Below, piece after piece: positions 26,500 through 33,567 of a stretch of 64,000 bases of DNA (position 1 is its first letter; the number at the start of each line of letters is the position of its first letter). The translations under genes were made by a program, and so were the position numbers. The DNA lies in the NCBI GenBank assembly GCA_001800975.1, contig MGWK01000035.1, forward strand, positions 1-64,000, in the 5' to 3' direction. The stretch is from Flavobacteria bacterium RIFCSPLOWO2_12_FULL_35_11 (GTDB taxonomy: Bacteria > Bacteroidota > Bacteroidia > Flavobacteriales > Flavobacteriaceae). The notes beneath the pieces are model-generated. The model did not search any database, was not told the DNA's origin, and saw only the letters and a program-made list of their open reading frames with translations.

Positions 26500-26507
26500 T
26501 AATTTTG
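26500..26507 (+). promoter_or_regulatory. Putative -7 box for the riboswitch-TonB receptor transcript
   Basis: TAATTTTG matches TAnnTTTG and ends immediately before the riboswitch aptamer, placing the start at about 26514. Confidence 0.55.
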
Positions 26508-26513
26508 TCCCAT

Positions 26514-26600
26514 CTCAAAAGGGGTGCCTAAAACGGCTGAGATCAAACCCATTGAACCTGAACAGGTAATGCTGTTAAGGGAAATTAAGCGATAACAATC
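26514..26600 (+). promoter_or_regulatory. TPP (thi-box) riboswitch
   Basis: Conserved thi-box elements are all readable: AGGGGTGCC (26520-26528), the pyrimidine-sensing GGCTGAGATCAAACCC (26535-26550), GAACCTGAACAGGTAATGC (26554-26572) and TAAGGGAAAT (26576-26585). It binds thiamine diphosphate and represses the downstream gene, here the TonB receptor at 26673. With 87 bp between aptamer and ATG the mode (termination or translation) is not obvious. Confidence 0.95.
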
Positions 26601-26672
26601 GCATGGACAACAAATTAATTATTCATAACATCGATTAATTACCTCTTTTTAAATCGTTTTATTTTAAAAAAA

Positions 26673-29057
26673 ATGAAACAAAATTTAAAAATGAAACTGA
26701 AAAAAGTAACCATATTGGCAGCTTTTTTAATCACTGCATTTTCTTTTAATGTGAATTCACAAGAACTTTTTACGCTTTCTGGCAAAGTCACCGATGGGCG
26801 CAACCCATTTCCCGACGTAAACATTGTTGTGAAAGAAACCAACAAAGGAACAACCACCAATGTTGACGGTACGTTTTCCCTGTCCTTGAAAAAGGGAACT
26901 TACACGTTATTGGTAAGCGCACTCAGCAATCCGAAGGAAGTAAAGGTTATTTTAACAAAAGATGCTTTTATTTCAATTGACTTGTCCGACCGGTTTATGA
27001 ATTTGGAAGAAGTCCTAGTTTCGGCGGTTCGCGTTAAAGCAACGTCGCCCGTAACGCACAGCAACATCACCAAAAAAGATTTGGAAAAGCGCAATTTGGG
27101 ACAAGATATTCCAATCATGCTAAATTACTTGCCTTCCGTAGTAACAACATCCGATGCCGGCGCAGGTGTAGGATATACAGGAATTAGAGTTCGCGGGAGC
27201 GATGCCACGCGCGTAAACGTAACCATTAACGGAATTCCTTATAACGATGCTGAAAGCCAAGGCACATTTTGGGTAAACATGCCTGATTTCACTTCCTCAA
27301 CCGAAAGCATGCAATTGCAACGCGGCGTTGGGACTTCAACCAATGGATCTGGCGCTTTTGGTGCCAGTTTAAACGTGTTGACCGATGCCGTATCTGAACA
27401 AGGTTATGGAGAAATCAGCAGTTCATTTGGTTCTTACAACACCAAAAAAAATACAGTGAAATTCAGTACCGGCAAAATAAATGACCATATTGAATTTGCG
27501 GGAAGATTTTCTAAAATTGATTCTGATGGCTATATTGACCGCGCTTGGTCGGATTTAAAATCGTACTTTTTACAGGCTTCTTATGTTGATGACAATACCT
27601 TAATCAAAGCGCTGACTTTTGGCGGCCACGAAAAAACATATCAGGCTTGGTTTGGCGTCACCAAAGAGGAAATGGAAACTTTGGGAAGAACTTACAATCC
27701 GTATTCCTACGAAAATGAAATTGACAATTACCAACAAAACCATTTTCAACTGCACTGGAACGAAAAATTAACAGAAAACTGGTCTACCAATGTTGGTTTA
27801 AACTACACCAAAGGCAGCGGTTATTTTGAGCAATTTAAAGCCGGTGAAAATTTTTCGGATTATTTATTGACACCGATTGTTATTGGCGGCGAAATAATTG
27901 ATGAAACAGATTTAATCAGAAGACGCTGGCTGGACAACGATTTTTATGTGTTGAATGCGAATGCCACATACAAAAGTGAGACGGTAGAATTTATCTTCGG
28001 AACTTCTTTCAGCAATTATAAAGGAAAACATTTTGGTGAAATTATTTGGACTGAATTTGCAAGCAATTCTGAAATAAGAGATCATTATTACGATGCCAAT
28101 ACCGAAAAAAATGATGCCAATATTTTTGGAAAATTAACCTATAATTTGAATGATTCCTGGACGTTATTTACAGATTTGCAGGGCAGATTTGTAAAATTTG
28201 ACACAAGAGGATTGACTTCAGACAGAACACCAATTAATGTTGATGAAAACTATTCATTTTTTAATCCGAAAGCCGGATTGACTTTTGAAGCAAATTCCAG
28301 GAACAGTTTCTATTTATCTTATGCAAAAGCAAATAGAGAACCAAATCGCAACGATTTTGAAAACGGCATTTTTACTTCAGAAAAATTAAATGATTTTGAA
28401 TTGGGATGGCGTTTTAAAAATGAAACCGTTAAAATAAACAGCAATGTTTATTATATGTTTTATAAGGATCAGTTGGTTTTAACGGGAGCCATTGACGATA
28501 CAGGATCGCCAATAAGAGCAACCAGCGGAAAAAGTTACCGACTTGGATTGGAAATAGATGCGCAGATTAAATTGACCGATAAATTTTATGTGCAACCAAA
28601 TATAGCCATCAGCAGCAATAAAAATGTTGATTTTTTAACCACTTGGAATGGCGAATTGGTTGATTTAGGAAATACAGATATCGCATTTTCTCCGAATTTA
28701 ATCATTGGAAATGCGTTGGTATTTCAGCCAAATACAAAGATGCAATTATCTTTATTGTCTAAATATGTCGATGAACAATATATGGGGAATATTGACAATG
28801 CAAACTCAAAACTGGATAGCTATTTTGTGAACGATTTAAATATTTCTTATGAAATTAATCCGAAAAAAGTAGTCAAGTCAATAGTGCTAAGTGCCTTGGT
28901 GAACAATATTTTTAATGTTGAATATATTTCAAACGGTTATTATTACACCTATGATGATACCTGGTCTGTTCCAAATCAAACAACTACTTTGGATGGCGCC
29001 GGATATTATCCGCAAGCCACAAGAAACTTTTTGATTGGAGTTACCTTAAAATTTTAA
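26673..29057 (+). CDS. TonB-dependent receptor under TPP riboswitch control (probable thiamine transporter)
   Basis: A 794-residue outer-membrane receptor: signal peptide ending FNVNSQ, a carboxypeptidase-regulatory sandwich (LSGKVTDGRNPFPDVNIVVK, about 33-110), the TonB plug (VRGSDATRVNVTINGIPYND, GVGTSTNGSGAFGASLNV) and a beta-barrel closing with FLIGVTLKF. Control by a TPP riboswitch is strong functional evidence that the imported substrate is thiamine, a phosphate ester or a precursor; riboswitch-controlled TonB receptors with that predicted role are known in Bacteroidota. The start at 26673 or an ATG six codons later (MKLKK) are both possible. A bidirectional terminator follows. Confidence 0.93.
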   Translation: MKQNLKMKLKKVTILAAFLITAFSFNVNSQELFTLSGKVTDGRNPFPDVNIVVKETNKGTTTNVDGTFSLSLKKGTYTLLVSALSNPKEVKVILTKDAFISIDLSDRFMNLEEVLVSAVRVKATSPVTHSNITKKDLEKRNLGQDIPIMLNYLPSVVTTSDAGAGVGYTGIRVRGSDATRVNVTINGIPYNDAESQGTFWVNMPDFTSSTESMQLQRGVGTSTNGSGAFGASLNVLTDAVSEQGYGEISSSFGSYNTKKNTVKFSTGKINDHIEFAGRFSKIDSDGYIDRAWSDLKSYFLQASYVDDNTLIKALTFGGHEKTYQAWFGVTKEEMETLGRTYNPYSYENEIDNYQQNHFQLHWNEKLTENWSTNVGLNYTKGSGYFEQFKAGENFSDYLLTPIVIGGEIIDETDLIRRRWLDNDFYVLNANATYKSETVEFIFGTSFSNYKGKHFGEIIWTEFASNSEIRDHYYDANTEKNDANIFGKLTYNLNDSWTLFTDLQGRFVKFDTRGLTSDRTPINVDENYSFFNPKAGLTFEANSRNSFYLSYAKANREPNRNDFENGIFTSEKLNDFELGWRFKNETVKINSNVYYMFYKDQLVLTGAIDDTGSPIRATSGKSYRLGLEIDAQIKLTDKFYVQPNIAISSNKNVDFLTTWNGELVDLGNTDIAFSPNLIIGNALVFQPNTKMQLSLLSKYVDEQYMGNIDNANSKLDSYFVNDLNISYEINPKKVVKSIVLSALVNNIFNVEYISNGYYYTYDDTWSVPNQTTTLDGAGYYPQATRNFLIGVTLKF

Positions 29058-29061
29058 CAAA

Positions 29062-29089
29062 AAAAACCGAGGTTTTATCCTCGGTTTTT
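29062..29089. terminator. Bidirectional terminator between the TonB receptor and SQR
   Basis: AAAAACCGAGG / CCTCGGTTTTT stem with loop TTTTAT. It serves the convergent TonB receptor (+) and the SQR gene (-), whose stop is 3 bp away. Confidence 0.85.
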
Positions 29090-29091
29090 TA

Positions 29092-30405
29092 TTAAACTTC
29101 TATGCCTTTCATCATTTTATTCCAATACAAATATGGCAACATGTATTTCTTAAGAATCCATAATCTCCAATGTTGTTTTGAAGAATCACCAATCAATAAT
29201 GGAAATTGCTTCAATTTAGGATCTGGCTCAAAATTTTGATTATAATCAAATTCAGCCAACACCATTTTGCCATAACCGGTAACTAAGGGACAAGATGTGT
29301 ATCCATTGTATTCTTTAGAACTAATTGTATTTGTAGCAATCAATTTTAAAATATTTTCAACAACAATTGGGGCTTGTTTTCTAATGGCAGCACCTGTTTT
29401 AGAAGTAGGTAAATTAGATGCGTCGCCCAAACCGAATATATTGGCATATTTTGCATGCTGCATAGTTTTACTGTTTACATCAACCCAACCTGTTTCTGAT
29501 ACCAACACAGAATTTCTAATAAAATCGGGTGCACTTTGAGGTGGAGCCAAATGCATCATGTCAAAATGAATCCCATATAAATCTCCATCTCTTGTTACTT
29601 TCACATCTTTATAATTGTATTGAATTTCTTTATCCAATGTTTTTATGTCGCCATCGGCAATAGTAACACAACCACCTCCGGATAAATCCTTTACAATTTC
29701 ATACCAGGCAATTTTTTTATCAGCATCAACTTTTACCAGTTTATGAAAAAATCGAACATTAATGTCTTTTTCGTCAACCACTTTCATTAAAGTATCAGCT
29801 ATTATTTTAACGCCAAAAATAGAGCCGCTCGGCAAAGCAAACAAAATATTGGTCTTATCCCTTACCCCTATTTTTCTGAAATATTCGTCGGCCAGATACA
29901 TGATTTTTTGGGGAGCGCCACCACATTTAATTGGAGTAGCAGGTTGCGTAAAAAGTGCCGTCCCTCCTTTAAAATTTTTAAGTGTTTCCAAAGTATGCTT
30001 TGGGTTAGTGTAGTTGCTGCAAACCAAGCCTTTATCCATTGCTTCTTGCAAACCCTCCACTAATTCAGGAGCCATTCTCAGTCCCGGTGCAACCACCAAG
30101 TAATCATAGGTATATTCGTTATCATTTTTATCAAAAACTTTATTGTGTTCTGGTTCAAATTTATCTGCAAATTCTTTAATCCAGACTACTCCTTTCGGAA
30201 TTAATGAAGCCATTGGTCTGGCAGTTTTTTCAAAACTATAAGCGTTAGCGCCAACCAATGTCCATGCGGGCTGATAATAATGTGTTTCAGCCGGTTCAAT
30301 TAATCCGATTTGTAAAGAAGAATTTTTTCTTTTTAACATAGAAGAAACCATAATTCCTGCAGTTCCTCCTCCAATTACAAGTACTTGAAAATGTTTTGAA
30401 TTCAT
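29092..30405 (-). CDS. sqr: Sulfide:quinone oxidoreductase, type II-like
   Basis: FAD enzyme that oxidises sulfide to a persulfide and reduces the quinone pool. The 437 residues begin with a Rossmann FAD motif (VIGGGTAGIMVSSML) and the SQR signature ETHYYQPAWTLVGA. Candidate redox cysteines are C161 in IKCGGAPQKIMYL and C372 in YTSCPLVTGYGKMVLAEF, the positions that hold the active pair in human-like type II enzymes, which pass sulfane sulfur to an acceptor rather than making long polysulfides. A C-terminal amphipathic stretch (WRLWILKKYMLPYLYW) would attach it to the membrane. It has its own promoter with a CRP/FNR site. Confidence 0.9.
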   Translation of the reverse strand: MNSKHFQVLVIGGGTAGIMVSSMLKRKNSSLQIGLIEPAETHYYQPAWTLVGANAYSFEKTARPMASLIPKGVVWIKEFADKFEPEHNKVFDKNDNEYTYDYLVVAPGLRMAPELVEGLQEAMDKGLVCSNYTNPKHTLETLKNFKGGTALFTQPATPIKCGGAPQKIMYLADEYFRKIGVRDKTNILFALPSGSIFGVKIIADTLMKVVDEKDINVRFFHKLVKVDADKKIAWYEIVKDLSGGGCVTIADGDIKTLDKEIQYNYKDVKVTRDGDLYGIHFDMMHLAPPQSAPDFIRNSVLVSETGWVDVNSKTMQHAKYANIFGLGDASNLPTSKTGAAIRKQAPIVVENILKLIATNTISSKEYNGYTSCPLVTGYGKMVLAEFDYNQNFEPDPKLKQFPLLIGDSSKQHWRLWILKKYMLPYLYWNKMMKGIEV

Positions 30406-30433
30406 TAATTTTTGATTAATAGGTTTAATCTGA

Positions 30434-30441
30434 GAAATCTA
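30434..30441 (-). promoter_or_regulatory. Putative -7 box for sqr
   Basis: TAGATTTC on the minus strand matches seven of eight positions of TAnnTTTG. Its centre (30437.5) is 32 bp from the centre of the CRP/FNR-like site. Confidence 0.5.
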
Positions 30442-30458
30442 TTAATAAAAAAAGTATT

Positions 30459-30480
30459 GAACGTGACATTAGTCACATTC
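30459..30480 (-). promoter_or_regulatory. CRP/FNR-type operator upstream of sqr
   Basis: GTGA (30463-30466), N6, TCAC (30473-30476), with flanks extending the symmetry to seven of eight positions per arm. Centre 30469.5, about -40 relative to the predicted start, the class II activator position. Confidence 0.75.
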
Positions 30481-30511
30481 AATATTTAATCTTACTTTTT
30501 TAATATTATTT

Positions 30512-30787
30512 TTACTTTTCTTCTGAAGTCATTCTGCCAGTAGCGCAACTCACAAAAGACTTTGCTTTGTGCAATACGGTGTTTGAATCTCCAACCTCAG
30601 GATATCCCAAGCTGGATAATTTTTCTTTAACTTGTTGAATTACCAACTCATCCGTAGCATCTATGCTCACTTCCGAAGTATTTAAATTAATCAAAATTTC
30701 ATTTACTCCTTCAATAGTGACAATTCCTTTTTTTATGGTATTGGCACATCCACCGCATTTTATATTTAATACTTTAATTACTGTCAT
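30512..30787 (-). CDS. HMA-domain (heavy-metal-associated) protein with C-terminal Cys extension
   Basis: A 91-residue protein. Residues 1-68 form a ferredoxin-like HMA fold with the metal-binding loop KCGGCANTIKKG (C11, C14), as in copper chaperones and P-type ATPase N-termini. A short extension carries KAKSFVSCATGRM with a single Cys81, not part of a standard HMA protein. Located at the end of the rhodanese-cytochrome-SQR operon, 41 bp after the 54-residue gene. It may bind Cu(I) or carry sulfane sulfur; the neighbourhood favours a sulfur-linked role, which is inference. Confidence 0.82.
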   Translation of the reverse strand: MTVIKVLNIKCGGCANTIKKGIVTIEGVNEILINLNTSEVSIDATDELVIQQVKEKLSSLGYPEVGDSNTVLHKAKSFVSCATGRMTSEEK

Positions 30788-30828
30788 TTTTCTCTTTTTA
30801 GTTTTTGTAAAATTACATCGATAAAATA

Positions 30829-30993
30829 TTAAGAATGCCCTCCTACTACAATTTTCATCACTTTTAAATTTAATTTAAAAAAATTAAAAAGTTGAATAAT
30901 AAAACAAACCCTCATAAACCTCACTAATTTTGTTGGTTCTGTGGCAAAAGACATATTGCTATACGGCACGGTTTTTTCTTCGCTATTTTCCAT
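30829..30993 (-). CDS. Small 54-residue membrane-associated protein of unknown function
   Basis: Start ATG at 30993, stop TAA at 30829. The protein begins MENSEEKTVPYSNMSF, then a hydrophobic and basic segment (LVRFMRVCFIIQLFNFFKLN, then LKVMKIVVGGHS) of about 30 residues which could lie in or on the inner membrane; the C-terminus is GGHS. It sits 19 bp after the second SQR-type gene and 41 bp before the HMA gene, in line with co-transcription. Codon use is ordinary for the region. I do not recognise a named family; I recall similar tiny proteins ending VVGGHS beside flavobacterial flavoprotein genes. Confidence 0.65.
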   Translation of the reverse strand: MENSEEKTVPYSNMSFATEPTKLVRFMRVCFIIQLFNFFKLNLKVMKIVVGGHS

Positions 30994-31012
30994 GGTTTTA
31001 TTTTTTAATTAA

Positions 31013-32470
31013 CTATTCAGGTATCAGCCACCAAAATGGTTTTGCCTTTGCTTTGTATAAAAACATATAATGCATAAATAATTTCATCCAATGTCCGGCC
31101 AAGCCAACAACACCAACGGTATCTTTAATATTTCTTCCCCATTTTGGATATTTCTCCCAATCGGGAACGATTGGGTTTACAGTCATAACAGCGGCTTGGC
31201 CTTTAAATACGCCATATCCTGCCGAAACTATGCAGGCAGCGCCCATTTTTGCCATAGATGCTTTGTGCGGGTGTTCAATTTTACCAACTTTTATGGAATG
31301 GATGATATTTTCTGCCACTATTTTGCCAATAACTCCTGAAGGCATTCCAGTTCTTGGCGGTGTTGGAAATATTTTTGTTCCGTTTGGACTTTCCATGGGT
31401 TTAGACATCGCGTGTGGCGGCGCAAAAGCAATTCCTGCTGCGTACACATTTTCATATTTTACGCTTTGATAAGTTGATGGCCAATCTTCCGCTCTCCAGT
31501 CCTCATATTTTTTTGGGGCATAATCCGCGTCAACTTTCATCATGCCGTTTGCTACAAATACTTCTGCACTAATATCTTCATTGTTTTTATTGTAAGCTTT
31601 CATTCCGGCGCCTGCAAAACCCGGAATTAACATGGCAAAATCAAATTCTTTGGTATGATATTCGCCGCCTAAATCTTCATAAAAAACTTTGCCTTTTTCA
31701 ACTTTAGTGATTCCGGCTCTTTTTATCCAATTTACGCCGTATTCTTTTAAAATAGATTCCGTAAATATTTTAGTCGGCGTTATGTAGCCATTTCTTTTGA
31801 TATAAGCGCCGCCCATACCAAAATCGCCCAATTCATATTCATTGGTAATCCACCATAATTCAGCCAAATGCATCAATTTTCTTCTTCTAATTTCGAAGGC
31901 AACGTTTAAAATATATTCAAATGCCGCTCCTTGACAAGTAGCCATTGGATGACCCGTTCCAATCAAAAAAGTTTGTTTCTCGCCATTTTCCATCTTCTTA
32001 AAAGACTCTTGAAGTTTTGCCCAAGAATGCGAAGCATGGTCGTAGGTGCAAACTGATTCGGTAAATTTATGCGGACCTAAACCTTCGGTGGCTTCAAAAT
32101 TAAGTTTTGGGCCGGTTGCGTTTATGAGATAATCATAAGTGACTTTTTCTTCATTTCCTTTCTCGTTTTCAGACACATATTTTATGGTGACAAATCCTTT
32201 TTCGTGTTCGGCATCTCCTTCTGGATTTATAGAAACTGCCAATGCTTGTTTATAGATTATACCCAATTTTTTATAAACCGGCGCCAATTCAAACTTGACT
32301 TGTTCTGGTGTCATCAATCCAACGCCAACCCAAATATTTGAAGGAATCCATTGAAAATTACTGTTAGGCGAAACCATAACAACTTCATGTTTGCCTCGAA
32401 GAGATCTGCTTAAATAAGAAACTGCTGTATGTCCAGAAATTCCCGCTCCTAAAACAACAACTTTTGCCAT
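31013..32470 (-). CDS. SQR-family FAD flavoprotein (second sulfide:quinone oxidoreductase-like)
   Basis: A 485-residue pyridine-nucleotide-disulfide oxidoreductase-fold protein. The FAD loop VVLGAGISGHTAVSYL, the SQR-like FQWIPSNIWVGVG, the second Rossmann-like segment and the FAD-tail GIAFAPPHAMSKP are visible. Cys occurs in ESVCTYDHA, MATCQGAAFEYIL and GAACIVSAGYG. The hydrophobic C-terminus (HWMKLFMHYMFLYKAKAKPF) would bind the membrane. It differs strongly from the sqr at 29092 and resembles the other SQR / flavocytochrome c sulfide dehydrogenase branches; the exact type is not settled. It lies 5 bp after the haem lipoprotein gene, which could accept or donate electrons. Confidence 0.82.
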   Translation of the reverse strand: MAKVVVLGAGISGHTAVSYLSRSLRGKHEVVMVSPNSNFQWIPSNIWVGVGLMTPEQVKFELAPVYKKLGIIYKQALAVSINPEGDAEHEKGFVTIKYVSENEKGNEEKVTYDYLINATGPKLNFEATEGLGPHKFTESVCTYDHASHSWAKLQESFKKMENGEKQTFLIGTGHPMATCQGAAFEYILNVAFEIRRRKLMHLAELWWITNEYELGDFGMGGAYIKRNGYITPTKIFTESILKEYGVNWIKRAGITKVEKGKVFYEDLGGEYHTKEFDFAMLIPGFAGAGMKAYNKNNEDISAEVFVANGMMKVDADYAPKKYEDWRAEDWPSTYQSVKYENVYAAGIAFAPPHAMSKPMESPNGTKIFPTPPRTGMPSGVIGKIVAENIIHSIKVGKIEHPHKASMAKMGAACIVSAGYGVFKGQAAVMTVNPIVPDWEKYPKWGRNIKDTVGVVGLAGHWMKLFMHYMFLYKAKAKPFWWLIPE

Positions 32471-32475
32471 ATTGA

Positions 32476-33039
32476 TTATTTTTTAAATTCTATACTCCAA
32501 ATGCCTCTTAAATCACCTTCATTATATCCAATTGCCTTGTCATTGGGATAAAGCGATTTGATAATTGAATCGGTTTTTATTGATACAAATTCATCAACTT
32601 CTCCGTGGCAAGCCAAACAATTTGCTTTTACTGTAATTGGCGCATAATAATGTTTGTTATTATTGCTGTCCACTTCTACAATTGGTGTGATTTCCTTTTT
32701 TCCCGAAATTAATTTATGAAAATTGTTGATAATTTCAAGTTCCCTTTCAGAAGGTTTATTTTCCTGATTTCTTAATTTATCAGAAGTTCTTTTTATGGTT
32801 ACCTTGTATTCTTCAGATAATTGCTGGGTAAGCGGAATGGCTTCAACATTGCAAAACGGTATTGCCTTGGCCGGGCCTCCCAATTTCATTTGCTCCGTTA
32901 ATTTTTCACTTAAGGCTTTAAAAGATGCTTGGGAAATTTCATTTCCTTTGTTGGCATATTCTTGCTTTTCTTTTTCCGAAAGTGAATTGTCACAAGCTGC
33001 CATCGCCAGAAATACCAACAAAATCAACAAATTTTTCAT
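32476..33039 (-). CDS. DUF3365 (Tll0287-like) c-type haem lipoprotein
   Basis: A 187-residue protein with lipoprotein signal (FLAMAAC, Cys about 16) and a single c-haem site CLACHGE near residue 142. The rest matches the Tll0287-like / DUF3365 sensor-type fold (IPFCNVEAIPLTQQLSEEY, LRNQENKPSERE, YYAPITVKANCLACHG, GDLRGIWSIEF). It is probably anchored in a periplasm-facing membrane. Placed 5 bp from both neighbours, between a rhodanese and an SQR-type flavoprotein, it is a candidate electron carrier or redox sensor for sulfide oxidation. Confidence 0.85.
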   Translation of the reverse strand: MKNLLILLVFLAMAACDNSLSEKEKQEYANKGNEISQASFKALSEKLTEQMKLGGPAKAIPFCNVEAIPLTQQLSEEYKVTIKRTSDKLRNQENKPSERELEIINNFHKLISGKKEITPIVEVDSNNNKHYYAPITVKANCLACHGEVDEFVSIKTDSIIKSLYPNDKAIGYNEGDLRGIWSIEFKK

Positions 33040-33044
33040 GAGTG

Positions 33045-33443
33045 CTATTTTACAATATCATTGTTGTTTTTTATCCAATATAAAATTCCGCCCTCCAAAT
33101 CATAAATCTCTTTAAATCCAAAATCTACTGCTTTTTTTGAAGCAGATTCCGTTCTGTTTCCCGATCTGCAATAGATAAAAATCGGCTGATTTTTATCGTA
33201 TTTTGCAATTTGATCTAAAAAATTATCGTCGAAATAATTGATATTTATGGCGCCTTCAATATGTCCCTCACTAAATTCCTGAGGTGTTCTGATATCAATT
33301 ATCGTTTGATTTACCGATTTTTCTTTAAATTCAGTTGGCGTAAGAACCTTAATTGCATCAGATTGTGATTGTGATTTGGTATTACAGCTCATGCTTAAAA
33401 TAGTCACAAGCACCAAAATTGATAGTTTTAATGTAGTTTTCAT
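33045..33443 (-). CDS. Secreted single-domain rhodanese lipoprotein
   Basis: A 132-residue protein with lipoprotein signal (VTILSMSC, Cys about 20) followed by one rhodanese domain: TIIDIRTPQEFSEGHI, GAININYF and the active-site loop IYCRSGNRTES with the catalytic Cys, ending YDLEGGILYW. It can pass sulfane sulfur to thiols or cyanide outside the cytoplasm. First gene of an operon running to the HMA gene (5-bp gaps to the haem lipoprotein and from that to the SQR-type gene), with its own CRP/FNR-type promoter. Confidence 0.9.
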   Translation of the reverse strand: MKTTLKLSILVLVTILSMSCNTKSQSQSDAIKVLTPTEFKEKSVNQTIIDIRTPQEFSEGHIEGAININYFDDNFLDQIAKYDKNQPIFIYCRSGNRTESASKKAVDFGFKEIYDLEGGILYWIKNNNDIVK

Positions 33444-33462
33444 TTGTTTTTCGATTTTTTTA

Positions 33463-33470
33463 TAAAAGTA
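33463..33470 (-). promoter_or_regulatory. Putative -7 box of the rhodanese operon
   Basis: TACTTTTA on the minus strand matches seven of eight positions of TAnnTTTG. Its centre is 33 bp from the centre of the upstream palindrome. Confidence 0.5.
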
Positions 33471-33488
33471 AAGTTACAAATAAATTTT

Positions 33489-33510
33489 AGCAGTAACCAA
33501 TGTTACCGCC
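33489..33510 (-). promoter_or_regulatory. CRP/FNR-type operator upstream of the rhodanese operon
   Basis: GTAA (33493-33496), N6, TTAC (33503-33506), core GTAACCAATGTTAC. Same geometry as the GTGA-N6-TCAC sites, with both inner G/C pairs changed symmetrically to A/T. Centre 33499.5, about -40. Confidence 0.6.
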
Positions 33511-33517
33511 AGATAAT

Positions 33518-33549
33518 AAAGAAGGGGAAGTAAAAACTTCCCCTTCTTT
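33518..33549 (-). terminator. Terminator of the persulfide dioxygenase gene
   Basis: Perfect 14-bp stem AAAGAAGGGGAAGT / ACTTCCCCTTCTTT with loop AAAA, 19 bp after the stop codon at 33568. Confidence 0.85.
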
Positions 33550-33567
33550 TTAAATTAAAAAGAACAT

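Noticed and set aside
26195-26518. 107-codon minus-strand frame over arfB and the following gap
   Set aside because: Antisense to the arfB tail and to the candidate RNA; no protein-like pattern.
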